Origin: Cellulomonas sp. KH9
Lineage (GTDB): Bacteria; Actinomycetota; Actinomycetes; Actinomycetales; Cellulomonadaceae
Direction: 5' to 3'
Length of the DNA stretch: 64,000 bases
NCBI RefSeq assembly: GCF_900114185.1
Contig: NZ_FOSE01000003.1
Span: 434,001 to 498,000 of the forward strand
Below are positions 23,476 through 34,900 of the stretch, piece after piece (the first letter of the stretch is position 1; each line of letters starts with the position of its first letter). The position numbers and the translations under genes were made by a program. The notes beneath the pieces are model-generated. The model worked only from the letters and a program-made list of their open reading frames with translations. It was not told where the DNA came from and made no database searches.

Positions 23476-25644
23476 GTGGCAGGAGCAGGCCGACGTCGGT
23501 CCGGAGGCTCGCGAGCGGGCACCGGAGGCTCGCGCGCCGGTACCGGTGTCCAGCGCCGCAAGGCGCCGCGCGCCGTCGAGCGCGGGCTCGTCCCGGTGCT
23601 CGCCGAGGTCGCCCGCGAGGTCGACCGCGCCGTGCAGCGCACACCCACCCGCCCGTCCGTCCGGACGAAGTTCCAGGTCGTCGCGCTGCTGGTCCGCGAG
23701 GAGCGCGCACGCCTCATGGCCGACGAGCAGACCGGGCAGTCCCGCCGCAGCCAGCAGCTCAAGCGGCTCGACGACATCGCGACGATGCTCGCCCGCACCG
23801 CGGCCCGCGACACGTCCCTGCTCGCGCTGCTCGCCGACGACGCCCGGCTGTCCGACGCGGCGCACGCGTACAAGGCGACCGTGATGCGCGCGGCCGGCAT
23901 GGAGCCGCCTGCCGAGGAGCCCGCCCCCGCGGCCCCGACGACGCCCGTCGTCGTCCCCGAGAACCGCGTGGTGCCGCAGTCGGTGCGCTCGCGCCAGCTC
24001 GCCAACCCGTTCCTCGCACCGGACTTCGAGGCCGCCGCCGAGCGCCGGGCCGCGCAGCCCCGCCGGCTGGCCGGCTGGGAGCTGCTCGAGCCGCTGTTCC
24101 GCTCCTTCGAGTACGGCGCCACCGGCGCACCCGCCTGCATGCCGCTGCCCACGCCGCGGGTCGTGCCCGTGCCCGCCGGTCGCGAGCTCATGCCGCACCA
24201 GGCGCAGGTCGTCGCCGCGACCGCCACCGGCCACCGCACGTTCCTGCTCGCCGACGAGCCCGGCCTGGGCAAGACCGCCCAGGCGCTGCTGGCCGCGCAG
24301 GCCGCCGACGCCTACCCGCTGCTCGTCGTGGCCCCCAACGTCGTCAAGACCAACTGGGCGCACGAGGTCGGGCTGTGGACGCCGTTCCGTCAGGCCACGG
24401 TCGTGCACGGCGACGGTGAGCAGGTCGACGCGTTCGCGGACGTCGTCATCGTCAACTACGACATCCTCGACCGGCACGTGGGGTGGCTCGGCGACTTCGG
24501 GTTCCGCGGGATGGTCGTCGACGAGGCGCACTTCATCAAGAACAAGACGTCGCAGCGCTCGCAGCACGTGCTCGCGCTGTCCGAGCGCATCCGCGCCCGT
24601 GCGGGCCGCCCGCTGCTGATGGCGCTGACCGGCACGCCGCTCATCAACGACATCGAGGACTTCCGCGCGATCTGGCAGTTCCTCGGGTGGATCGACGACA
24701 CCAAGCCGCTCGGCCGGCTCATGACGGCGCTGGAGGAGACGGGTCTGACGCCCGCCGACCCGGGCTTCTACACCGCCGCGCGCAACGCCGTCATCGACAT
24801 GGGCATCGTGCGTCGTCGCAAGGTCGACGTCGCCGCCGACATCCCCGCGCGCCGCGTGGCCGACCTGCCGGTCGAGCTCGACGGGGCCACGGGGCGCTCG
24901 ATCCGCGCGGCCGAGGCGGCGCTGGCGCAGCGGCTCCTCGGTCGGTACCGCGCCGCCCTGGAGGCGCGCACGGGCGACCCGTCCGTCGACGGGCTGGACC
25001 TGGACCTGGCGCGTCGTGTCGCGGCCGCCGAGCTCAAGGACTCGAGCTCGAAGGCCAAGGGCGAGAACGTCTTCACGATGGTGCGGCGCATCGGCCAGGC
25101 CAAGGCCGGACCGGCCGCGGACTACGCCGCCCAGCTGGCCCGCAACGTCGGCAAGGTCGTCTTCTTCGCCAAGCACGTCGACGTCATGGACGCCGCCGAG
25201 CAGACGTTCGCCGAGCGGGGCATCCGGTTCGCCTCGATCCGGGGCGACCAGACCCCGCGGGTGCGTGAGAAGAACGTCGCGGCGTTCGTCGGGGACCCCG
25301 ACGTGCAGATCGCGGTGTGCTCGCTCATGGCCGCCGGCGTGGGGCTGAACCTGCAGGTCGCGTCGAACCTCGTGCTGGCCGAGCTGTCGTGGACGGACGC
25401 CGAGCAGACGCAGGCCATCGACCGGGTGCACCGCATCGGCCAGGGCGACCCGGTGACGGCCTGGCGGATCATCGCCGCGCAGACCATCGACGCCAAGATC
25501 GCCGAGCTCATCGACAGCAAGTCCGGTCTGGCCGCGCGGGCGCTGGACGGCGCGGGCGAGGACACGGAGTCGTCGACGGACGTGCAGCTCGACGCGCTGG
25601 TCTCGATGCTCACCGACGCCTGGGCGGCCGACCGCACCGCGTGA
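23476..25644 (+). CDS. SNF2-family DEAD/DEAH-box helicase
   Basis: GTG 23476 is chosen for the strong AAGGAGGAG just upstream. The 722-residue protein has a basic, low-complexity start, a ~180-residue helical N-terminal region of its own, then two RecA-like lobes. Lobe one shows motif I DEPGLGKTAQ (260-269), motif II VDEAHFIKN (DEAH 349-352) and motif III ALTGTPL. Lobe two shows SLMAAGVGLNLQ and the SNF2 motif VI QAIDRVHRIGQ. SNF2 ATPases translocate on double-stranded DNA to remodel protein-DNA complexes. No partner nuclease or methylase is adjacent, so a housekeeping DNA-repair or transcription role is more likely than a defence role. Confidence 0.9.
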   Translation: MAGAGRRRSGGSRAGTGGSRAGTGVQRRKAPRAVERGLVPVLAEVAREVDRAVQRTPTRPSVRTKFQVVALLVREERARLMADEQTGQSRRSQQLKRLDDIATMLARTAARDTSLLALLADDARLSDAAHAYKATVMRAAGMEPPAEEPAPAAPTTPVVVPENRVVPQSVRSRQLANPFLAPDFEAAAERRAAQPRRLAGWELLEPLFRSFEYGATGAPACMPLPTPRVVPVPAGRELMPHQAQVVAATATGHRTFLLADEPGLGKTAQALLAAQAADAYPLLVVAPNVVKTNWAHEVGLWTPFRQATVVHGDGEQVDAFADVVIVNYDILDRHVGWLGDFGFRGMVVDEAHFIKNKTSQRSQHVLALSERIRARAGRPLLMALTGTPLINDIEDFRAIWQFLGWIDDTKPLGRLMTALEETGLTPADPGFYTAARNAVIDMGIVRRRKVDVAADIPARRVADLPVELDGATGRSIRAAEAALAQRLLGRYRAALEARTGDPSVDGLDLDLARRVAAAELKDSSSKAKGENVFTMVRRIGQAKAGPAADYAAQLARNVGKVVFFAKHVDVMDAAEQTFAERGIRFASIRGDQTPRVREKNVAAFVGDPDVQIAVCSLMAAGVGLNLQVASNLVLAELSWTDAEQTQAIDRVHRIGQGDPVTAWRIIAAQTIDAKIAELIDSKSGLAARALDGAGEDTESSTDVQLDALVSMLTDAWAADRTA

Positions 25645-25654
25645 CGACCCCGGC

Positions 25655-25695
25655 GCGCCGTCCCCGTGCAGCCGGTCGGCGCACGGGGACGGCGC
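25655..25695. terminator. bidirectional terminator
   Basis: Perfect 15-bp stem GCGCCGTCCCCGTGC (25655-25669) with GCACGGGGACGGCGC (25681-25695) and an 11-nt loop, placed between the convergent SNF2 and flavin-reductase genes. Confidence 0.85.
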
Positions 25696-25701
25696 CGCGG
25701 G

Positions 25702-26262
25702 TCAGACGCCGACGCGCACGCGGTACCGCTCGACCAGGGCGACGAACGCGTCCAGGTAGCCGCGCAGGAAGGCGGCCGTGCGCGGGTCGGTGACCTGGCC
25801 GTCCTCGGTGAACAGGTCGGGCGTGCTCTGGATGAACCCCTCGGGCTGGCCCAGCGTCGGGGCGTCGAGGTGGCTGAGGATCGTCTTGAGGTGCTGCTGG
25901 GCGAGCGCAGCACCCGTCCCGCCGGGGGACGTGCCGACGACGGCCGTCGGCTTGCCACCGAAGACGTTGGCGCCGTAGGGGCGCACCGCCCAGTCGAGCG
26001 CGTTCTTGAGGACGCCGGGGATGGAGCGGCTGTACTCGGGCGTGACGATGAGGACGCCGTCGACGTCGCTCACGGCCTGCTTGAACGCGCGCGCGGCCGC
26101 GGGGAGGTCGGAGTCGTGGTCGGGGGAGTAGTGGGGCAGGTCCCCGATGGGGATCTCGACGAGCGTGACGCCGTCCGGGGCGACGCGCTCGAACGCACGG
26201 GCCAGGCGGCGGTTGATCGAGGTGGAGGAGATGCTGCCGACGATGTAGCCGATGGTGGTCAT
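25702..26262 (-). CDS. NADPH-dependent FMN reductase family protein
   Basis: A 186-residue flavodoxin-like enzyme starting with ATG 26262. The phosphate-binding loop GSISSTSINRRLA is at residues 9-21, and the conserved TPEYSRSIPGVLKNALDW segment contacts flavin in this family (NAD(P)H:quinone/azo/chromate reductases). These enzymes pass two electrons from NAD(P)H to quinones or other acceptors and often act in electrophile or oxidative stress. It is divergent from a MarR regulator with AT-rich operator sequence between them, a common arrangement for stress-inducible reductases. Physiological substrate unknown. Confidence 0.9.
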   Translation of the reverse strand: MTTIGYIVGSISSTSINRRLARAFERVAPDGVTLVEIPIGDLPHYSPDHDSDLPAAARAFKQAVSDVDGVLIVTPEYSRSIPGVLKNALDWAVRPYGANVFGGKPTAVVGTSPGGTGAALAQQHLKTILSHLDAPTLGQPEGFIQSTPDLFTEDGQVTDPRTAAFLRGYLDAFVALVERYRVRVGV

Positions 26263-26310
26263 GGGGTGCTCCGGGATGTCGAGGAGGAGTCGGCGTGGTG
26301 GCCGCGTCCC

Positions 26311-26363
26311 ACATGTCTATCAAACAGATGGTGCGACAAACTAGATGTCTAGCCATCTGTATG
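26311..26363. promoter_or_regulatory. MarR operator / divergent promoter region
   Basis: An AT-rich island between divergent reductase and MarR genes. It contains the inverted repeat AGATG-TCTAGC-CATCT (26343-26358) and related CATCTGT words on both strands (26324-26330 reversed, 26354-26360). A MarR dimer would bind here and repress both directions. Which half-sites pair cannot be settled by eye. Confidence 0.5.
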
Positions 26364-26403
26364 GCGGAAGCGGCATCGCTTCGTGACCGCGTACGATCAG
26401 CGC

Positions 26404-26943
26404 ATGGACGACCGGGAGTGCGACGAGGGCCCCGGCGCCCTCGCGGCGATGCCGGGGGCGGACCTGGGGTGGTGCCTCGGCGTGGTCCTGCGCCGGTGGA
26501 CCGAGCTGGTGGAGGAGGCGTCCGCGGGCGTGCCCCACGGCACGCGCGGCTACCAGATCCTCTCCGTGGTCGGCCACAACGACCCCCCGACCCAGAGCGG
26601 CCTGGCCAAGCACCTGCGCATCGACAAGACGGTGATGCCCTACGTCATCGACGCGCTCGAGCAGGCCGGCCTGGTCGAGCGGCGCATGGACCCCACCGAC
26701 CGCCGGGTCCGCCGCATCGCGCTGACCCCGCACGGCGAGGCCACGCTCGCCGACCTCGAGGCGAAGGTCGCGGCCGCCGAGGACGCGGTGTTCGACGGTG
26801 TGCCCGACGACGCGCGACGCGAGTTCACGCAGCGCGCGGCCGAGCTCGCCGCGACCGTCCACGGCGCGCAGCCCGCCCTCGACCCCTGCCTCGCGGCGCG
26901 GGACGCCCTGACGGACCCCGCGCTGGGCGCGGGCTCCCGGTAG
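26404..26943 (+). CDS. MarR-family transcriptional regulator
   Basis: ATG 26404 is preferred: TACGAT (26392-26397) lies seven bases upstream, consistent with a leaderless mRNA, and no ribosome-binding site supports the GTG at 26383. The 179-residue protein has a helical dimerisation start (GWCLGVVLRRWTELV), a winged helix-turn-helix with SGLAKHLRIDKTVMPYVIDA as recognition region and MDPTDRRVRRIALTPHG as the wing, and a final helical dimer segment. The DPTDRR wing is diagnostic of MarR proteins. It likely represses the divergent flavin reductase and itself, responding to an electrophile or phenolic ligand. Confidence 0.9.
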   Translation: MDDRECDEGPGALAAMPGADLGWCLGVVLRRWTELVEEASAGVPHGTRGYQILSVVGHNDPPTQSGLAKHLRIDKTVMPYVIDALEQAGLVERRMDPTDRRVRRIALTPHGEATLADLEAKVAAAEDAVFDGVPDDARREFTQRAAELAATVHGAQPALDPCLAARDALTDPALGAGSR

Positions 26944-26955
26944 TCCGTCCGGGCC

Positions 26956-27522
26956 GTGATGACGAGCGACGAGGGCGGGACGGCCCCCGCGGCGCGGCTC
27001 GCCCGGATCGAGCCCGGCACCACCACGGCCGCGGCCCTCGAGCTCTTCGACGACCTGCCCCCGCTCGGGGTCGACGAGATGCTGGGCCGCTGGGCCGGGC
27101 GCGGCGTCCCCACGGCGCACCCGTTCGACGGGCTGCTCGAGGCGCTCGGCTGGTACGGCAAGCGCATGGACGGACCCGACGACGTCCACCCCCTGGTGTT
27201 CCACGCGGCGCGCGGCGACCGTCTCGTCGCGATCACGCCCACGCTCCTGCCGCTGGGGCCCGCGCTGCGCCTGGCGCCCGTGGTACCGCCCGCTGTCGCC
27301 GCGCGGGCCTTCGCGGCCCTGCGCCCGCTGCTGACGACCTCACGCCCGCAGGCTCGCCTGCGCACCGTGACGTACCGCGGGGTGGCCTCCGCCGCGATGG
27401 TCTACGACCGGTTGCCGATCATCGACGCGTTCCGTCGCGTCGACGGTCGCACCGTGCTCGGCGTCATGGACCTGCGGGGGTCGGCGCTCCCGTACGTCTT
27501 CGTGCTGCGGCAGGAGGGCTAG
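26956..27522 (+). CDS. GXWXG/DUF4334 domain protein
   Basis: A 188-residue soluble protein, GTG 26956 (ATG 26959 is equally possible), beginning 12 bp after the MarR stop and so probably co-transcribed with it. The N-terminal half has the GXWXG-type motif LGRWAGRGVPTAHPFDGLL and WYGKRMDG. The C-terminal half has VTYRGVASAAMVYDRLPIID and VLGVMDLRG, matching the paired GXWXG plus DUF4334 architecture. Biochemical role unknown; it may belong to the same stress response as the MarR/reductase pair. Confidence 0.8.
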   Translation: MMTSDEGGTAPAARLARIEPGTTTAAALELFDDLPPLGVDEMLGRWAGRGVPTAHPFDGLLEALGWYGKRMDGPDDVHPLVFHAARGDRLVAITPTLLPLGPALRLAPVVPPAVAARAFAALRPLLTTSRPQARLRTVTYRGVASAAMVYDRLPIIDAFRRVDGRTVLGVMDLRGSALPYVFVLRQEG

Positions 27523-27716
27523 CACGGGCCCGGGCGCCGCACCGGTGAGCCTGCACGGAGCGCGGCCGCGGCGGGTCAGAATGTGGTGCTGCGTCCGCAA
27601 CAGTCGTCCGAACCTCTCCGGTTCGACTGGAAACGGACATCAGGTTGTGCTGGGCTACCGCGCACGCGTCCCCCGCGCGTCGTCTGTGTCACGCCCCCCG
27701 AAGCCGAGGTGCCCCG

Positions 27717-28832
27717 TTGACCACCGTCACACACAGCTCTCCGTCCGACGACCGACCGGCGGAAGCGAGGGGAGCCCGCTCCGCGCGTGAACGGCAGGTC
27801 AGCGACTTCACCGAGCTCGCCCGCGTGGTCCGGGAGATGGGCCTCATGCGGCGCCGGCACGCGTACTACTGGACCCGGTTCGCCGTCCTCACGCTGACGC
27901 TGGTCGGCATCGGGGTGGCGTTCGTGCTCATCGGCCCGTCGTGGTGGCAGATGGTGACCGCGGCCGTGCTCGCGGTCGTGCTGGGCCAGGTGATGTTCCT
28001 GGGCCACGACGCCGCGCACAAGCAGATCTTCGCCTCCAGCCGGTGGAACGACTGGGCCAGCCTCGTCATCGCCAACCTGTACGCGGGCATGAGCTACGGG
28101 TGGTGGAACCACAAGCACGGCCGGCACCACGCCAAGCCCAACACCGTCGGCGCCGACGGCGACATCCAGCCCGGCGTCCTCGTCTTCACCACCGAGAACC
28201 TCGAGAAGACCCGCACCGGGCTGAAGGGGTGGTTCGCGCAGCGCCAGGGGTGGTTCTTCTTCCCGCTGCTGCTGCTCGAGGGCATCAACCTGCACGCGTC
28301 GGGGGTCAAGACGATCTTCGGTCGGGGACCCGTGAAGCACCGGGCCGTCGAGATCACGCTCGTCACGGTCCGCCTGGGCGGCTACCTCGCGCTCGTCTTC
28401 TGGGTCCTGCCGGTCGGCATGGCGCTGGCCTTCCTCGGGGTGCAGCTCGGCCTCTTCGGCGTGTACATGGGGGCGTCGTTCGCGCCCAACCACAAGGGCA
28501 TGCCCGTGGTCCCCGCGTCGGCCAAGATGGACTTCCTGCGCCGCCAGGTGCTGCTCAGCCGCAACATCACCGGCGGGCGCCTGGTCGACTGGTTCATGGG
28601 CGGCCTGAACCACCAGGTCGAGCACCACCTCTTCCCGAGCATGCCCAGCCCGGCGCTGCGGGCCGCGCGCCCGGTCGTGCAGGAGTTCTGCGAGTCGCGC
28701 GGCATCACCTACACGCAGACCACCCTGCTGGAGTCCTACCGGATCGTCGTGCGGTACCTCAACGAGGTGGGCCTGGCCGCGCGCGACCCGTTCCAGTGCC
28801 CGCTCGTGGCGGAGTACCGCATGGCGCGCTGA
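27717..28832 (+). CDS. membrane fatty-acid desaturase
   Basis: TTG 27717 is chosen because GAGGT (27706-27710) precedes it and the encoded start MTTVTHSS is typical; upstream frame content is not protein-like. The 371-residue integral membrane protein carries the three histidine boxes of di-iron desaturases: HDAAH, HKHGRHH and HQVEHH, plus about four hydrophobic helices. QVEHHLFP is typical of front-end/linoleoyl-CoA-type desaturases. It introduces a double bond in acyl chains, adjusting membrane fluidity. A CGAACC-TCTCC-GGTTCG hairpin at 27612-27628 lies in the upstream gap and could be regulatory. Confidence 0.9.
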   Translation: MTTVTHSSPSDDRPAEARGARSARERQVSDFTELARVVREMGLMRRRHAYYWTRFAVLTLTLVGIGVAFVLIGPSWWQMVTAAVLAVVLGQVMFLGHDAAHKQIFASSRWNDWASLVIANLYAGMSYGWWNHKHGRHHAKPNTVGADGDIQPGVLVFTTENLEKTRTGLKGWFAQRQGWFFFPLLLLEGINLHASGVKTIFGRGPVKHRAVEITLVTVRLGGYLALVFWVLPVGMALAFLGVQLGLFGVYMGASFAPNHKGMPVVPASAKMDFLRRQVLLSRNITGGRLVDWFMGGLNHQVEHHLFPSMPSPALRAARPVVQEFCESRGITYTQTTLLESYRIVVRYLNEVGLAARDPFQCPLVAEYRMAR

Positions 28833-28837
28833 CCGAC

Positions 28838-28855
28838 CGGTCGCCCGCGCGACCG
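28838..28855 (+). terminator. short hairpin after desaturase
   Basis: CGGTCGC-CCGC-GCGACCG, a 7-bp stem with 4-nt loop, six bases after the stop codon. Modest stability; probable terminator. Confidence 0.45.
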
Positions 28856-28873
28856 CCTGACCGGGTCTGCCCC

Positions 28874-28907
28874 TTGAAACGTGCGAGACGGGCGTTTCGT
28901 GCATACT
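28874..28907 (+). promoter_or_regulatory. promoter region of surface protein gene
   Basis: TTGAAA at 28874 and an extended -10-like TGCATACT at 28900-28907 lie 50-80 bp before the giant surface protein gene. The spacer (22 bp) is too long for a standard pair, so the -10 may be used with an activator. An inverted repeat GAAACG...CGTTTC (28876-28898) sits in the spacer and could be the operator. Confidence 0.35.
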
Positions 28908-28955
28908 GGCTCGGGTCGGCCCGCGAGGGTCGGCATCCATGCGCTGGGGGGCACC

Positions 28956-31900
28956 ATGGGGACGATGTCGTCGGGCCGTACGCGGCGAGCCGTGGCAGTG
29001 CTGTGGTCGATGGTGGTGGTCGTCGCACTGGTCGGCGGGACCACGGCCCAGGGGAGCGCCCCGGTCGCTCCGCTCGCCGTGCCCGTCCCGACGGGCAACG
29101 AGGCCGTCATCTCGGTGCGGGTCGGTGCGGATCGGGTGGGCACGAGCGCCGTCTCCGGCGTCGCGGGCACGACCCTGCAGCTCTACGACGGGACGACCGC
29201 GCCGACGACACCGGTCGCCGACGCGTGGGCGACGTGCGTGTCCGACGCCGACGGGGACTGCTCCTTCGTCGTCCCTGACACCCAGGCTGGGCGGTTCGGG
29301 TGCTTCAGCAGCGACGCCGGGGACAACTGCGACCGCCGGTTCTGGGTGGTGCAGACCGGCGCCCCCGACGGGTTCTTCATCAACCCGACCTTGCGCACCG
29401 GCCCCGGCGACGGCACCGGCTCGGAGCTCACGCCCTACCGGTTCCGCACCGGGGCGACCCTGAGAGCCGGCAACACGTACACCTCGCAGACGACCTTCAT
29501 GGTGTCGTCGGGCTCCACCAACCGCACCGCGTCGGGCGGCGTCTGGCAGCAGTCGCGCGTGAACCCCGCGCTCACCACGCAGTGCGGGCTCAACGTCGCG
29601 CTCGTGCTCGACCTGTCCGGTTCCGTCACGCAGACGCAGCTCCCGCAGCTCAAGGGTGCCGCGGACACGTTCATCGACTCGCTCGTCGGCACACCCTCGG
29701 ACGTGGCGCTCTTCTCCTTCTCGACGGTCTCGCCCGCTGAGGGCGCCGACCAGAACTACCCCGGGCTCACGGGCGTGGCGACCCAGGCCGGTGCCGACCA
29801 GGTCAAGGCGCGCTACGCGTCGTGGACGGCCGGCGGCGGCACCAACTGGGACCGGGGCCTCGCGGTGGCCGCCGAGGCGAACCCGACGTACGACATCGTC
29901 GTGGTCATCACCGACGGCGACCCCACGTTCTACTCCCAGCCCGCCGAGGGGCCGGGCAACTTCAGCCGCCTGCGTGAGGTCGGCAACGGCGTCTTCTCGG
30001 CCAACGCCGTCAAGGCGGAGGGCTCCCGGGTGCTCGCGGTGGGCGTCGGGTCGGGCGTCAGCGACCCGGCGACGGCGGTCAACCTCGCGGCGATCTCGGG
30101 CCCGACCGCGTACGACGGCACGAACGTGCTCACGGCGGACTACTTCCAGGTGTCGGACTACGAGGTCGTCGGGCAGGGCCTGCGCCAGCTGGCCCTGGGG
30201 GAGTGCGCCGGGTCGCTGTCGGTCGTCAAGCAGCTCGTCGGGTCGGACGGCGACATCACGACCGCCGAGCCCGGCGGTGCCGGCTGGACCTTCGACGCCG
30301 CGACGACGTCGCCCGGTGTCACGCTGGGCACGACCAGCGCCACGACGGACCAGACCAGCGCGGTGAACTTCCCGCTCACGTACGACGGCGGCGTCACCTC
30401 GGGGACGGTCGCGGTGACCGAGCAGACGCAGGCGGGCACGACGCCCTTCCCGGTGGACGGTGCCAACGCGGTCTGCCGCGACATCGACGCCGGCACCAGC
30501 CTGCCCGTGACCAACACGGGCCCCGGCGGCTTCAGCGTGGACGTCGCCAACACGGAGGCCGTGAGCTGCACCGTGTACAACCAGGTCGCCGACCCCGCGA
30601 CCGTCACGGTCGACAAGGAGTGGGTGATCAACGGCGCGGACCCCGTCCCGCAGGGCAACCAGCCCGGCGGGTTCACGTCCCAGCTCACCCTCACCGGGCC
30701 GGGCGGCGCCGCCGCGACCGAGCAGAACTGGCGCGTCACCCGGACCGGCTACGTCGCCGGTGAGTCCGTCACGATCGACGAGGAGGTCACGCTTGACCCG
30801 GTCGCGATCGACGCGGACCTGTGCACGGTCGCGACACCGCAGATCGTCGAGGTCGACGGCGCGGTCGTGACGCCGGTCGACGTGCCGGCGACCGGCTACC
30901 AGACCGCCCTGGTGGCGGGCGCCAACACGTTCACGATCCGCAACACCGTCACGTGCGAGTCTCGGCTCACCCTGGTCAAGGACGCCCAGGGGACGGCCGA
31001 CCCGACGCAGTGGACGCTGTCGGCGCTGCCCGCGCCGGACGCCCCGGCGGGGCAGCTGCCGGGGCCGACCGGGACCACCGGCGCCGCGGGCGCGACCGAC
31101 CAGGTCGTGACCGCCAACGTCCCGTACCAGCTCGCCGAGTCCGGCGGTCCGCCGACCTACGTCCAGGTGGACGAGCGCACGGACCTGCAGACCTACCCGG
31201 CGTCGACAGGGTCCTGGAACTGCCTGCGCGTCGACGCCGACGGCAACGAGGTCGCGGGCTACGGCGACGGCCTCAACGGTGGCGTCACCGTGCCGATCGC
31301 CGAGCGGATCGTGTGCACCGCGACCAACCAGACGGCGCAGCTGGCTCTCGCCAAGGAGGTCGTCAACGACGCCGGCGGCACCGCCACCCCGGCGGACTTC
31401 ACGCTGCGCGCCGTACCGTCCACGTCGCCGCCGGTCGAAGGTCTGACGACCGTCGAGGTGACCGGTGCCGCGCCGGACGCCGCGACGTCCGTCGAGGTGC
31501 GGCCGGGGCACCCCTACGCACTGAGCGAGAGCGGGCCGGCGGGCTACACCTCGACGGAGATCCAGTGCACCGTCGACGGCGAGACCCGGGCCGTCACCGA
31601 GATCACCCTCGAGGCCGGACAGGACGTCCTGTGCGTCTTCGTCAACGACGACGACCCGGCCGAGCTGACGCTGCGCAAGGTCGTCGACGCCGGCACGACC
31701 GGCGCGACCCAGACACCGGCGGACTGGACGCTGACGGCGACGCCGCAGGGCACCACGGAGCAGGAGCCGGTGTCGGGCAACGGGGCCGACGGCGTCACGG
31801 ACGTCGAGGTCGTCGCCGGCAGCTACGCGCTGACGGAGTCCGAGGTCGCCGGGTTCGAGGCGGGTGACTGGACGTGCGTCGACGCGTCCGGCGCGACGGT

Positions 31901-34900
31901 CACCGTCACCGCCGGGGTCGTCGCACTGACGCCCGGTGCGGACGTGACGTGCTCGATCACCAACACGGCGGTCGCTCCGACGCTCACGCTGGTCAAGCAG
32001 GTCGTCAACGACCAGGGCGGCACGGCTGTGGCGACCGACTGGACGCTGACGGCCACGGGCCCGACCGCGGGCGTGACGGGGACGACCGGGGCGGCGGCGA
32101 TCACGCAGGCCCCGGTCGCGATCGGCGCGTACACGCTGTCGGAGTCCGGCGGCCCGGCGGGGTACACCGCGGGCGACTGGACGTGCCTGGACGGGCAGAC
32201 CGACGTGCCGGTCACGGACGGGGTCGTGACGGTGGCGCTGGGCCAGGACGTGACGTGCACGATCGTCAACGACGACGCCGCCGCGCTGCTGACGCTGCGC
32301 AAGGTCGTGGACGCGGGCACGACCGGCGCCACCCAGACGCCGGCGGACTGGACGCTGACCGCGACCCCGCAGGGCATCACGGGTCAGGACCCGGTCAGCG
32401 GTGACGGGGCGTCCGGCGTGACGTCGGTGGAGGTCTTCGCCGGCGGGTACGCGCTCTCGGAGTCCGACGTCGCGGGGTTCGAGGCCGGTACGTGGGCGTG
32501 CACCGACGCGGCGGGTGAGGTGGCCGTGGCGGACGACGTCGTGACCCTCGCCAACGGCGCGGACGTGACCTGCACGATCACCAACACGGCGGTCACGCCG
32601 ACGCTGACGCTGCAGAAGCAGGTCGTCAACGACCAGGGCGGCACGGCCGTGGCGACGGACTGGACGCTGACGGCGACCGGGCCGACGGCGGGCGTGAGTG
32701 GCGCGACCGGTGACCCGGCGGTCACGCAGGCGCCGGTCGCGGTCGGCGACTACACGCTGTCCGAGTCCGGCCCGGCGGGGTACACCGCGGGCGACTGGAC
32801 GTGCCTGGACGGTCAGACCAGCGTGCCCGTGACGGACGGCGTCGTGACCGTGGCGGTCGGGCAGGACGTCACCTGCACCGTCGTCAACGCCGACCAGCCT
32901 GCGCTGCTGACGCTGCGCAAGGTCGTGGACGCGGGTGCGAGTGGTGCCACGCAGACGCCGGCGGACTGGACGCTGACCGCGACGCCGCAGGGCGTCACGG
33001 GTCAGGGCCCGGTCAGCGGTGACGGGGCGTCGGGTGTGACGTCCGTGGCGGTCTTCGCCGGCGGCTACGCGCTGTCGGAGTCCGAGGTGGCCGGGTTCGA
33101 GGCGGGCACGTGGGCGTGCACCGACGCGGCGGGTGAGGTGGCCGTGGCGGACGACGTCGTGACCCTCGCCAACGGCGCGGACGTGACCTGCACGATCACG
33201 AACACGGCGGTCGCGCCGACGCTCACGCTCGTCAAGGAGGTCACCAACGACCACGGCGGCACGGCCACGCCGGCCGACTGGACGCTGACGGCGACCGGGC
33301 CGACGGCGGGCGTGAGCGGCGCGACCGGTGACCCGGCGGTCACGCAGGTGCCGGTCGCGATCGGTGACTACACGCTGTCGGAGTCCGGCCCGGCGGGGTA
33401 CACGGCGGGCGACTGGACCTGCTCGGACGGGCAGACGGACGTGCCGGTCACCGACGGGGTCGTGACGGTCGAGCTGGGCCAGGACGTCACGTGCACCGTC
33501 GTGAACGACGACGAGCCGGGCGTGCTCACCCTGACGAAGGTCGTGGTCAACGACAACGGCGGCACCGCCGAGGCGACCGACTGGACCCTGACCGCGGACG
33601 GCCCGACCGCCGGCGTCAGCGGCGCCAGCGGAAGCGACCCGGTGACCGGCGTCGAGGTCGCGGCCGGTGCGTACACGCTGTCGGAGTCCGGCGGCCCGGC
33701 GGGGTACACCGCGGGCGACTGGACGTGCCTGGACGGGCAGACCGACGTGCCGGTCACGGACGGGGTCGTGACGGTGGCGCTGGGCCAGGACGTGACGTGC
33801 ACGATCGTCAACGACGACGCCGCCGCGCTGCTGACGCTGCGCAAGGTGGTGGACGCGGGTGCCAGCGGCGCCACCCAGACGCCGGCGGACTGGACGCTGA
33901 CCGCGACCCCGCAGGGCATCACGGGTCAGGGCCCGGTCAGCGGTGACGGGGCGTCCGGCGTGACGTCGGTGGAGGTCTTCGCCGGCGGGTACGCGCTCTC
34001 GGAGTCCGACGTCGCCGGGTTCGAGGCCGGTACGTGGGCGTGCACCGATGCGGCGGGTGAGGTGGCCGTGGCGGACGACGTCGTGACCCTCGCCAACGGC
34101 GCGGACGTCACGTGCACGATCACCAACACGGCGGTCGCGGCGACGCTCACGCTCGTCAAGGAGGTCACCAACGACCACGGCGGCACGGCCGTGGCGACCG
34201 ACTGGACGCTGACCGCGACCGGTCCCACGAGCGGGCTCACCGGGACCACCGGGGCTCCCGCCGTCACCGCGGCGACCGTCGCGATCGGCGACTACGCCCT
34301 GTCCGAGAGCGGCCCGGCCGGGTACGCGGCCGGCGACTGGACCTGCGTCGACGGCGATGGCACCGACGTGCCGGTCACCGGTGGCACCGTGACGGTGGCG
34401 CTGGACCAGGACGTCACGTGCACCGTCGTGAACGACGACCTCCCGGCGGTGCTCACGCTGACCAAGGTGGTCGTCAACGACCACGGCGGCACCGCCGAGG
34501 CGACGGACTGGACGCTGACCGCCGACGGCCCGACCGCGGGCGTCAGCGGCGTGTCGGGGACCACGGCGGTCACAGGGGCCGAGGTGAGCGCGGGCACGTA
34601 CGACCTCGCGGAGGACGGTCCGCCCGACTACACGGCGTCGGCGTGGTCCTGCGAGGGCGGCAGCCTCACCGGCTCGGCGCTCACCGTGACGAACGGGGAG
34701 ACGGTCGTCTGCACGATCACGAACACGTTCGACGCGCCGGTGCTCACGCTCGTCAAGGAGGTCGTCAACGACGACACCGGGACGGCCGTCGCCACGGACT
34801 GGACGCTGTCCGCCGACGGCCCGGAGCCGGTCAGCGGCACGACCGGCAGCACGGTGGTCACCGACGCGCCCGTGGCGCCCGGCGCGTACACGCTGTCCGA

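Noticed and set aside
22585..25431. Long minus-strand frame opposite the xylanase and SNF2 genes
   Set aside because: Shadow of real plus-strand genes; composition is the complement of GC-biased codons and it crosses two unrelated genes and a terminator.
23476..25644. SNF2 helicase as part of a defence island (DISARM or similar)
   Set aside because: No methylase, nuclease or other DISARM-type partner lies next to it; it is flanked by a xylanase and a flavin reductase.
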